Source of the DNA: Acidimicrobiaceae bacterium
Lineage (GTDB): Bacteria > Actinomycetota > Acidimicrobiia > Acidimicrobiales > RAAP-2
Assembly (NCBI GenBank): GCA_003151555.1
Contig: PLXU01000032.1
Span: 5,806 to 24,725, forward strand
Direction of reading: 5' to 3'
DNA length: 18,920 bases
This document shows positions 8,375-14,673 of the stretch, one piece after another (within the stretch, counting starts at the first letter, position 1; every line of letters begins with the position of its first letter). A model generated the notes under the pieces. That model made no database searches, was not told the origin of the DNA, and was given only the letters and a program-made list of their open reading frames with translations. The position numbers were made by a program, and so were the translations under genes.

Positions 8375-8872
8375 TCAGAACTTCTGGCAGATGTCTGCCC
8401 AACGCTCGATGGTGTCGGGGCCTTGGATGGATTGCAGTAGAACGACGGACGGCTTCTCAGCGCTCATGCGATAGCACCGTCCGGCCGGCAGCAGCGCCAT
8501 GTGACCGTGGCCGGCGTAGATGGTTCCCATGTGGGTTCCCTCGGGGTCGCCCTCGATCGCCCGAGAGCCCGATTCGCCGGGATCCACGAGGGCGCTCGCC
8601 GGATCGAGCAGTTCAATGACGACGTCGCCGTCGACGACCAGCGCGAACTCATCGTGCGGAGTGACGCGCCACTCTGAGGTGCCCTCGGCGCGTATCGCTT
8701 CCAACACGTATTGCTGATTCTTGGCGACGGCGATCTTCTGCCACGGCTTCGCGCGGCTCGCCACCTCGAACATGTTGGAGAACACATAGTTTTTCGGGTC
8801 GTCGTTGATGATCTCGACGCCGCCCTTGGTGTACTGGTCGAGTCGACCAAAAACGGTCGTATATTCGCTCAA
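8375..8872 (-). CDS. hapC: Hydroquinone 1,2-dioxygenase, small subunit
   Basis: This 165-residue cupin-like protein is the structural partner of HapD. Stretches such as EIINDDPKNYVFSNMFEVAS and VTPHDEFALVVDGDVVIEL are characteristic of HapC/PnpC, and the length matches that subunit. I chose the TTG at 8870-8872: it is preceded by AGAGGGGG, with GAGG 7 nt away, and the family homology begins directly behind it. The open frame extends to 8989, but the extra residues (Arg- and Cys-rich) would be read from the promoter region. In known enzymes this subunit carries no catalytic iron of its own and the active enzyme is a hetero-tetramer. It is the first gene of the eight-gene operon. Confidence 0.88.
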   Translation of the reverse strand: MSEYTTVFGRLDQYTKGGVEIINDDPKNYVFSNMFEVASRAKPWQKIAVAKNQQYVLEAIRAEGTSEWRVTPHDEFALVVDGDVVIELLDPASALVDPGESGSRAIEGDPEGTHMGTIYAGHGHMALLPAGRCYRMSAEKPSVVLLQSIQGPDTIERWADICQKF

Positions 8873-8903
8873 AAATCCCCCTCTACTTCGCCCGACGGGC
8901 TCG

Positions 8904-8950
8904 TTTGTCCTACAAAAAATGACTATAGAACAAATGGTCCACCTTTTGTT
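8904..8950 (-). promoter_or_regulatory. Putative promoter-operator of the hydroquinone operon
   Basis: On the minus strand TATAGT (complement of 8922-8927) is a good -10 box, about 50 bp upstream of the hapC TTG; no convincing -35 is present at 16 to 18 bp, as expected of an activated promoter. A 22-bp inverted repeat with half-sites AACAAATGG and CCTTTTGTT around TCCA (8929-8950, one mismatch) fills the -35 zone, and a second short repeat, TTTGT-cct-ACAAA (8904-8916), lies around the expected transcription start. Both share the ACAAA half-site. This is the arrangement expected for a dimeric regulator of IclR, MarR or GntR type. No regulator gene is in the window. Confidence 0.45.
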
Positions 8951-9009
8951 TCGATTTGGCCGGCTCGGGCGGGGCGAGACGAAGCACACCGAGAAAAATG
9001 GGCGGCCTT

Positions 9010-9047
9010 AAAAAGCAGCCGAGACCGCGAACGACGGATTTCCGCGG
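9010..9047 (-). terminator. Weak terminator candidate after the NifU-domain gene
   Basis: Directly behind the TAA stop, the minus strand can fold CCGCG(G)AA against TTCGCGG (9047-9025, one bulge, 8-nt loop), and a TTTTT run follows about 13 nt later. The gap between stem and T-run is longer than in a classical intrinsic terminator. It would separate the NifU-domain gene from the hydroquinone operon promoter. Confidence 0.3.
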
Positions 9048-9380
9048 TTACAACTGGCGATAACGCGGCACGTAGCTTCCCGAGCCCAGCGACATCGAGT
9101 CCTCCGGGTCCATTGACTCATCCACCCCACCGACGACCTGCGTGACCCAGTCCAGGCGGTCCATCAGTATTCGCGTGACGCCGCCTTCGAGGGTGGACGA
9201 AGAAATGGCGCAGCTCGAGCAGGCACCCTGCAACTGCACTTCGACGACGCCGGTCTCCACGTCCGCGCGGATCAGCACCAGGTCGCCGCCGTCGGCCTGT
9301 ACGGAAGGGCGCATGAGGTCCAGCAAGGCATTGAGCGACTGCAGCCGGGTCTGGCGCTCCTGGTCGCTAAGTTCTGACAT
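9048..9380 (-). CDS. NifU C-terminal-domain Fe-S cluster protein
   Basis: This 110-residue protein is a stand-alone NifU-like (Nfu) domain. VQADGGDLVL (residues 28-37) and GACSSCAISSSTLEGGV (53-69) hold the two cysteines, Cys54 and Cys57, that bridge a [4Fe-4S] cluster between two subunits. Such proteins store or deliver Fe-S clusters in the cytoplasm. The acidic, Ser-rich C-terminal tail (after about residue 85) is outside the domain. The ATG at 9380 has AGGG directly upstream, which is a poor ribosome binding site. It is separated from the hapC start by 175 bp and is probably its own transcript. Its place beside an iron-dependent dioxygenase operon may be chance. Confidence 0.88.
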   Translation of the reverse strand: MSELSDQERQTRLQSLNALLDLMRPSVQADGGDLVLIRADVETGVVEVQLQGACSSCAISSSTLEGGVTRILMDRLDWVTQVVGGVDESMDPEDSMSLGSGSYVPRYRQL

Positions 9381-9547
9381 CCCTACAGTCTGCCGTGAAA
9401 ACAGTGCGCCGTGACCCGTAACAATCGTTTTACGCTGACTTTCTGTCTGAAGTCCAACTTGAATCTGTTGCGCTTGCGCGACGCTGCCCCTAGCGGGCTC
9501 GGCGTGATGAAGCCAGGAAAACCGTACACTTCAGTGCCCACGTATCT

Positions 9548-10204
9548 TCATCCTCCCAGCGTTATATCTTGATGCTGATACCAATCCAGGGCCCGGTAGA
9601 ACTGACCAATCTCGAAATCCGGCCACATTTCATCGAGCACATAAAAATCTGCGTAGATCGATTGAATTGGCAAAAATCCACTCAATCGGCGACCTCCGCC
9701 CCAACGCACGATGAGATCGATCCTCGATATGTCAGCTGACGCAATATTCTCAACGAAATCGCCACCGGTATCTTCGCCGCCGTTTCGCGAAAAGTTTAGA
9801 TCCCAATTCCAGCCGTAGTTGACGAGAAAATTGACCTTAATTCGACCTTCTCCGAATTTGGTCCGCTGGGTATAGGGGAGCAACTCCTTGGGAAATAAGT
9901 GTGACTTCGTATTTCCCACGACCAACAGTTCAGCATCTTTCGTTTCCAACTCTTCCACGGCCTTAACACACGCTTTCTGGAAGGCTTGGATCTGGGCGGA
10001 TGGACGCTTGGTGTTGTCGACCGTGAATCCGTAAAAGGTTATTTCGCTGATTCCTAACTCCAGGCACGCTTCGTACACCTCTAGACCCGGTTGCAGCCCG
10101 AAGTGATAACCGTCCTGCTTCTCAAGTCCTTGATGTTCGGCCCACCGTCGATTGCCGTCGGGAATAATCCCGACGTGTTGGGGAAGTCGCTTGAAACTCG
10201 TCAT
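9548..10204 (-). CDS. Divergent short cis-prenyltransferase (undecaprenyl diphosphate synthase family)
   Basis: This 218-residue protein belongs to the UppS family, which condenses isopentenyl diphosphate onto an allylic diphosphate with cis geometry. It shows HVGIIPDGNRRWA with the essential Asp16, FTVDNTKRP in place of the usual F-S-x-E-N-W-x-R-P, and the C-terminal block RWGGGRRLSGFLPIQ followed by YADFYVLDEMWPDF. In the usual RxGGExRxSxF motif, the Glu (Glu198 in the E. coli enzyme) is Gly here. It is about 30 residues shorter than housekeeping UppS. The start ATG at 10204 has GGAG 6 nt upstream. The gene is visibly AT-richer than its neighbours and lies 43 bp behind the CMD-family gene, probably in one operon. 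A specialised, perhaps short-chain, product seems more likely than the cell-wall carrier. Confidence 0.8.
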   Translation of the reverse strand: MTSFKRLPQHVGIIPDGNRRWAEHQGLEKQDGYHFGLQPGLEVYEACLELGISEITFYGFTVDNTKRPSAQIQAFQKACVKAVEELETKDAELLVVGNTKSHLFPKELLPYTQRTKFGEGRIKVNFLVNYGWNWDLNFSRNGGEDTGGDFVENIASADISRIDLIVRWGGGRRLSGFLPIQSIYADFYVLDEMWPDFEIGQFYRALDWYQHQDITLGG

Positions 10205-10247
10205 GGTGGGCTCCGCTAGTAGAGATGGGAACAGCTACGAATTACGT

Positions 10248-10640
10248 CTACTCAATTGTCGCCGATTTTGCAACCGGAGCGAGACTCATTGCTTCGCGTC
10301 GCGCGGCTACCGCTTCGTCGAAACAACGCAAGGCCCGGGGACCCCACACGGTGCCCGGACCACCGTTCATGGCGATCGCAACGCCGATAGCTTCGCCGAC
10401 CTGTTGTCGGGTCGCTCCCTGTCGGGCCGCTCCACGAGTGTGTGCCACGATGCAGCCATCGCACTCGCGCGTGATGGCAATGACCATGGCGAGCAGTTCC
10501 TTCAACGCGCCGCTCAGTTCACCTTCGGCCATCGCAGCGCTCGACATTTCGGCGAACCCTTTCATCACGTCGGGAATAAGTCCTCGTAGATCATTCGCCG
10601 GCTGACGCAACTCCTCACGAATTAAATCCATACTTTCCAT
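10248..10640 (-). CDS. Carboxymuconolactone decarboxylase/AhpD-family protein
   Basis: This 130-residue all-alpha protein has the AhpD-type motif Glu59-Cys60-Asp-Gly-Cys63-x3-His67 (TRECDGCIVAHT), followed by the helix GATRQQVGEAIGVAIAMNGGPG typical of the CMD family. The redox-active CxxC and nearby His point to a peroxidase or disulfide-reducing role rather than lactone decarboxylation, which needs no such motif. I chose the ATG at 10640, with GGAGG 5 nt upstream; a GTG two codons earlier overlaps that site. It is the first gene of a two-gene minus-strand unit with the cis-prenyltransferase. A link to the hydroquinone pathway is unlikely, since no carboxymuconolactone is formed there. Confidence 0.85.
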   Translation of the reverse strand: MESMDLIREELRQPANDLRGLIPDVMKGFAEMSSAAMAEGELSGALKELLAMVIAITRECDGCIVAHTRGAARQGATRQQVGEAIGVAIAMNGGPGTVWGPRALRCFDEAVAARREAMSLAPVAKSATIE

Positions 10641-11292
10641 TGCCACCTCCCCCGCCGAGCGTAGTCAGAGTTTCTACTGTCTAAGGTCGCAGGTTGTGAC
10701 CCCAGCCCGCGTCGGCGCATCGTGAATTAGCGCTCAGAGGGTTGTGGCGTCATGGTGCGTGACCGAGCATATTGACGTAGTTGAGACCGGAGAACGTGCC
10801 CGCGTCGACGAATCGGCGGTGCCGAAGCAAACTTCAGTCACCCACCTCCAAGGTTCCATCTCGAAGAGGATGCTCGTGTCACTTGCCAGGGTGCTGATCT
10901 TGGCCGCCGAGGCTAATTGGACCACTCAGTTGCTGGAAACGGACAACCTCGCAAGTCCCATAGTTTTGTGATGCCCGAGGAGAGACTCACCGAATCTGTT
11001 GTGTTACGTACTTGCAAACGCCGGGGCTCACGATTTATGTTCCTCGTACCGCCGTCAGGCTGCGCGGCGGGCTACGTGGCCTAGTTCCCCTGATGCCCGG
11101 CGAGAATTCGGTCCACACCGCCGGACAGAATCCGAAATTCTGGTGGTAGAACTAGGCGCATGGGATTCGCTCAATACTCGGCACTGTTTATCAATTGCGC
11201 TAGCTATCGTCATCGCCCTATATCAATAGGAATTGATCGGCTGAGCGAGCTGACGCTGTCCATGAGTGATTCATTTGACAGGAGATTGCGTC
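10641..11292. other. 652-bp divergent intergenic region without a supported gene
   Basis: The stretch separates the minus-strand CMD gene from the plus-strand four-gene cassette. Open frames of 60 to 76 codons exist on both strands (for example around 10734-10971 and 10999-11229), but none has a good ribosome binding site, recognisable motif or plausible composition. It must contain two divergent promoters. It is longer than any other divergent gap here, so remnants of a lost gene or an unrecognised RNA are possible. Confidence 0.6.
11195..11237 (+). promoter_or_regulatory. Putative promoter with overlapping inverted repeats before the four-gene cassette
   Basis: TTGCGC (11195-11200) and TATATC (11219-11224) are 18 bp apart and each match four bases of the sigma-70 consensus. 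Two perfect inverted repeats overlap the -10 side: CCTAT-atca-ATAGG (11217-11230) and ATCAAT-agga-ATTGAT (11222-11237). They share bases, so two dimers could compete or bind cooperatively. The distance to the chosen start codon is about 55 nt. Confidence 0.35.
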
Positions 11293-12279
11293 TTGACTCA
11301 CAGTGACCCTCGTACGTCTTCACGGCGTGTGCAGCGATCCTTTCAACACTTTGTCGAAAATGATGGTTTAACGATCCCGTTGCCGGGACACGGTGAGACC
11401 TGGAGCCGATTTGAGGCTCTCGCCTCAGAAGCGGCGGCGGATCTTTCGGTTGGGCGACTGATTGAAGGTCACGTCGATGCACTGGCCATCCTTGACGAAG
11501 CACGCATGAAACCGTTCGACGAAAGCGCGACGTACGGCGTCTGGGCCGCCCGAACTCCAATCGGCGGCACTATCGCTGACGTTGTTCCTGGCGGTTGGCT
11601 CCTAGGCGGAAGTAAACCATTCTGTTCCGGTAGTGGCATTATCGATCGTGCGCTGGTTACTGCGGAGACACCTGATGGCTACCGCCTTTTCGATCTTTCA
11701 CTGAAGGATCACGTCGCAACGGTCCACGAGGATTCTTGGCCCGCGGTAGGCATGGCGGAATCTCAGAGCCACACCCTTGAATTTGGCGGCCCGGTGATCA
11801 CCGAAAGTCAGGCCGTGGGCCCTCCCGGTTTCTATATGAATCGGCCAGGATTTTGGTTTGGCGCAGCGGGCGTGGCCGCGTGTTGGTTCGGTGGTGCAGT
11901 GGGTCTCGTAGGCGCGCTCGTGGAGTCGTTGGCTGATGAACCATCTGAACACAAACTCAGCGACCTGGGAATTGCCGTCGCCCGCTTAGAGGCGATGCGC
12001 GAGGTGCTACGCAGTGTCGCTAACGCAATCGACAACGATCCCGAAGACTCTTCTCGAAAAGCGCACTTTCGTGCCCTCGTGGTTCGTCAGGTGGTGCACG
12101 ATGGCGCTCTAGAGGTCCTCGAACGCGTCGGTTCGGCCGGAGGAGCGCGTCCGCTTTGTCACGATGAGTCGCAGTCGCGCCGCGCGGCCGACCTCTTTGT
12201 TTATTTGTCGCAGCACCACGGGGGATCCGACGCGGCTGAACTGGGAAAACTCGCCAAGGATTCACGTTCGTGGCGCTGA
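11293..12279 (+). CDS. Acyl-CoA dehydrogenase-like flavoprotein, first gene of a four-gene cassette
   Basis: This protein of 328 residues resembles the acyl-CoA dehydrogenase fold but is shorter than the usual 380 or so. The middle part (WAARTPIGG, VPGGWLLGGSKPFCSGSGIIDRAL) corresponds to the beta domain with the W-x-L-x-G-x-K-x-F/Y-x-S-G pattern; the C-terminal helical domain ends with SRRAADLFVYLSQHHGGSDAAELG. I infer FAD binding and an oxidation on a carrier-bound or small-molecule substrate; the substrate is unknown and I could not place the usual catalytic Glu. I chose the TTG at 11293, with AGGAG 8 nt upstream; a GTG at 11266 has no ribosome binding site. It overlaps the next gene by 10 bp. 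Confidence 0.75.
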   Translation: MTHSDPRTSSRRVQRSFQHFVENDGLTIPLPGHGETWSRFEALASEAAADLSVGRLIEGHVDALAILDEARMKPFDESATYGVWAARTPIGGTIADVVPGGWLLGGSKPFCSGSGIIDRALVTAETPDGYRLFDLSLKDHVATVHEDSWPAVGMAESQSHTLEFGGPVITESQAVGPPGFYMNRPGFWFGAAGVAACWFGGAVGLVGALVESLADEPSEHKLSDLGIAVARLEAMREVLRSVANAIDNDPEDSSRKAHFRALVVRQVVHDGALEVLERVGSAGGARPLCHDESQSRRAADLFVYLSQHHGGSDAAELGKLAKDSRSWR

Positions 12280-13034
12280 TCGTTGATAAAGAACATCTGG
12301 GTTGCTCCGAAGGGTCCTGGTTAAACAGTGGGCATTTCGCCACGTTGCCCCCCCTTGGACCGTTACGCGCTCGTCGTATCGTTGTGGTGGCGCCGCACCC
12401 CGATGATGAAGTATTTGGAGCTGGGGGCGTGATTCAACGCGCATTGGTCCAGCGCATTCCGCTTGCGCTTGTCGCCGTTACCGATGGTGAGGCGTCGCAT
12501 CCTGAGTCCAAGGCAGCCGTAAAGTTTGGCCTGGCCGAGAAGCGCCATCGAGAGTCAATTGAGGCTCTTCGACGATTGGGCTGGAACGATCCAGCCATTA
12601 CCAGAATTCACCTGCCAGATAGTGACGTTCGAGGGCATCAAGAACAACTCCGTGAAAAATTGGCGACGTCGCTTAGGCCTGACGACCTTTGCGTCGCTCC
12701 CTGGCGGTTCGACGGGCACCCCGACCACGACGTCTGCGGCCAGACCGCTTATGAGAGCTGCCGAGCGACAGGCGCTGCACTCCTGCACTACTTCGTGTGG
12801 ACGTGGCATTGGGCCGATCCAAATGGCTCTGACATTCCGTGGGACCTATGTCGACGTTTCGATGTGACTCGTCGCGAGCGCGCGCGCAAACGATGGGCGA
12901 CGGGGGCTTTCGAAACGCAAGTGAGAGCTATCGGGCCCGAACGCGCTGACGCCGGCATCTTGCCGGAGGCACTACTTCGCCGTTTCTGGCGTGCCTTCGA
13001 GATCTACGTCGACGAGACAGAAGCAATTCTGTGA
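12270..13034 (+). CDS. PIG-L/LmbE-family deacetylase
   Basis: This 254-residue zinc hydrolase belongs to the family of GlcNAc-PI and mycothiol-pathway deacetylases. VVVAPHPDDEVFGAGG holds His43, Asp45 and Asp46 (two zinc ligands and the base), and RFDGHPDHDVCG provides His150 and His153 near the expected third ligand. TDGEASHP (71-78) is also typical. Such enzymes remove an N-acetyl group from an amino sugar. The start is GTG at 12270, inside the previous gene, with AAGGA 9 nt upstream. The gene then overlaps the methyltransferase by 4 bp (GTGA). Next to a glycosyltransferase, the natural reading is deacetylation of a sugar that is being built or modified. It is not the mycothiol enzyme by context. 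Confidence 0.88.
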   Translation: MALIVDKEHLGCSEGSWLNSGHFATLPPLGPLRARRIVVVAPHPDDEVFGAGGVIQRALVQRIPLALVAVTDGEASHPESKAAVKFGLAEKRHRESIEALRRLGWNDPAITRIHLPDSDVRGHQEQLREKLATSLRPDDLCVAPWRFDGHPDHDVCGQTAYESCRATGAALLHYFVWTWHWADPNGSDIPWDLCRRFDVTRRERARKRWATGAFETQVRAIGPERADAGILPEALLRRFWRAFEIYVDETEAIL

Positions 13035-13600
13035 CCTCTACCGAACGCCGCTACTTCGAAGAAATGTACGAGAGTTCTCGTGACCCGTGGAATTATTCGT
13101 CGAGTTGGTACGAACGACGCAAATATGCGCTCACTGTTGCTGCGTTGCCGCGCGTTCGCTACCCCAGTGCTTTCGAACCAGGATGTTCCATAGGTGTGCT
13201 GAGCGAACTGCTCGCGGTGCGATGCGATCGATTATTGGCGACCGACATCATCCCCGCGCCGCTCGAGCGAGCATCCGAACGACTCCATCGATTCCCAGGC
13301 GTCATCGTGGAACAACGCGCCATACCTGAATGGTGGCCCGAACAACGTTTTGATCTCGTCGTGCTGAGCGAATTGGCCTACTACTTCGACGCCGAAACCC
13401 TGAGCGACATTGTGCTCAAAGTTGCTGAGTCGACCGATCCAGGAGCGGACCTCGTCGCAGTTCACTGGCGAGGCGAGACCGACTATCCCTTGACGGGCGA
13501 TCAGGCGCACGAACTCATCGACGGTTCCCCCGAGTTCCAACGCGTGGCGCATCACGCCGAAGAGCGCTTCGTGTTGGACGTGTGGGAGCGAACGAAATGA
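13031..13600 (+). CDS. NodS-like SAM-dependent methyltransferase
   Basis: This 189-residue class I methyltransferase has the NodS-family N-terminus DPWNYSSSWYERRKYALTVA (residues 18-37), the SAM-binding motif I FEPGCSIGVLSELLA (48-62), an acidic residue Asp72 at the end of strand 2 and VVLSELAYYF as motif IV. NodS itself N-methylates the free amine of a deacetylated chitin oligomer in nodulation factor synthesis. A PIG-L deacetylase directly upstream, which would create a free amine, makes N-methylation of an amino sugar a reasonable hypothesis. The GTG at 13031 overlaps the previous stop by 4 bp. The gene ends in an ATGA overlap with the glycosyltransferase. Confidence 0.87.
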   Translation: MTSTERRYFEEMYESSRDPWNYSSSWYERRKYALTVAALPRVRYPSAFEPGCSIGVLSELLAVRCDRLLATDIIPAPLERASERLHRFPGVIVEQRAIPEWWPEQRFDLVVLSELAYYFDAETLSDIVLKVAESTDPGADLVAVHWRGETDYPLTGDQAHELIDGSPEFQRVAHHAEERFVLDVWERTK

Positions 13601-14361
13601 GCCGACCAGGAAAAGCATTTGCTCGGACACGGGCGCTAGGGGTCGTATTGCCAGTACATAACGAGGAGGACCTGTTAGGCGCAGCGCTCAATTCACTGCA
13701 AGATACCTTTACGTTGATTTGCAATTGGCAAATTGACTATCAGCTCGTCATCGTGCTCGACTCGTGTACTGATTCGAGTGCGCCGATCGTGGAGCAGTGG
13801 CATCACCGTCGTCGAACGAAGAGTAATTCGCCCGAAGTGACAGTCGTTACGTCAGAGAGACATAACGTCGGCTTCGCTCGCGGTCTCGGCTGTGCGACAT
13901 TGCTCGACACTTGGAATCGCCTCGATCCGGCCACCATTTGGATAGCAACGACTGACGCGGACTCGCGCGTTCCTAAGGAATGGCTCAAGGCACAAGTGCT
14001 CCAGCACGAATTAGGCGTGGACCTCTGGTGTGGACGGGTCTCGGTAGGTGATTGGTCCCCGCGCCTAATGGGAACTGGCGAGCAATGGCAACGCGAGTAC
14101 GGGGAGGAAGCAGATCCCATTCATGGAACCAGTTTGGGATGTAACGCGGAACTTTACCTGGCGAGCGGGGGGTTTCGTCCAATCGAATCAAGCGAAGATC
14201 GTGACCTTTGCCGAAGCCTTCAGGCGATGGGCGCCGTGATCCATTTCGACTCGTCGGTTCCCGTGGTCACTAGCGCGCGACGCGACGCGAGGGCGCCCTT
14301 GGGTTTTGCGCACGCCCTCTGCAAAGTCGAAGAGCACTTGGAGATGACCGCGTTCGGCTAG
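13597..14361 (+). CDS. GT-A fold (family 2-like) glycosyltransferase
   Basis: This 254-residue enzyme shows the GT2 signature VVLPVHNEEDLL (residues 16-27), LDSCTDSS (54-61), the metal-binding D-A-D at Asp120-Asp122 (TTDADSRVP) and a likely base in SSEDRDLCRSL (198-208). There is no membrane segment, so it is cytosolic or peripheral. It transfers a sugar from a nucleotide donor to an unknown acceptor. I chose the ATG at 13597, which overlaps the methyltransferase stop as ATGA with GGAG 8 nt upstream; the alternative GTG at 13582 adds five residues. It closes the four-gene cassette. A 12-bp palindrome (14365-14376) follows the stop. Confidence 0.87.
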   Translation: MSRPGKAFARTRALGVVLPVHNEEDLLGAALNSLQDTFTLICNWQIDYQLVIVLDSCTDSSAPIVEQWHHRRRTKSNSPEVTVVTSERHNVGFARGLGCATLLDTWNRLDPATIWIATTDADSRVPKEWLKAQVLQHELGVDLWCGRVSVGDWSPRLMGTGEQWQREYGEEADPIHGTSLGCNAELYLASGGFRPIESSEDRDLCRSLQAMGAVIHFDSSVPVVTSARRDARAPLGFAHALCKVEEHLEMTAFG

Positions 14362-14673
14362 GGAAGTTAATTAACTCTGGTCTTCCATACCGTCCGAGTC
14401 GAAATCGCCCTGGTCAACCATCGTGTCGGAATAATTCTCGTCGGCGCAAAGTTATGCCTCTGGCATTTCAACGGTGTAACTGAGTTGATAGATCATTCCA
14501 AATATGAACCGGTGATACCATTCATCCCAGGACGTCAAGACTCCGCATCCTTTTCAACTGGCGATAAGTCAGACATCAAAAAACAAGGTGTGAAGTGAAT
14601 GTTGACGACATAGCGCCCAATACTCCGACTGATGACTCTCTGATGGTTTTTACGCCTCTCGAGGGTATTGCGA
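14362..14673. other. AT-rich spacer behind the glycosyltransferase
   Basis: This 312-bp stretch has no supported gene. It holds the 12-bp perfect palindrome AGTTAATTAACT (14365-14376) just behind the glycosyltransferase stop, and further right the first copy of the 21-nt element (14530-14550) with a TACCAT hexamer (14516-14521) 9 nt before it. It probably carries the end of the cassette transcript and the promoter of the repeat-peptide gene. Confidence 0.5.
14530..14550 (+). repeat. 21-nt shared upstream element, copy 1
   Basis: The block GGACGTCAAGAC, two bases, then CGCATCC occurs here and at 15398-15418, identical except for TC versus CT in the middle. It lies 144 nt before the start of the repeat-peptide gene and 9 nt after a TANNNT hexamer (TACCAT, 14516-14521), a position expected just downstream of a transcription start. 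Confidence 0.6.

Noticed and set aside
8873..8989. N-terminal extension of hapC to an upstream start
   Set aside because: The added residues are unlike the family, would be read from the promoter and inverted repeat, and the TTG at 8872 has a much better ribosome binding site.
10734..11229. Several frames of 60 to 76 codons in the divergent intergenic region
   Set aside because: None has a ribosome binding site or recognisable motif, and frames on both strands overlap, as expected by chance.
9049..14568. 13-base string CAACTGGCGATAA present at about 9050 and 14555
   Set aside because: A match of 13 bases between two places in 19 kb is expected by chance, and the flanks are unrelated.
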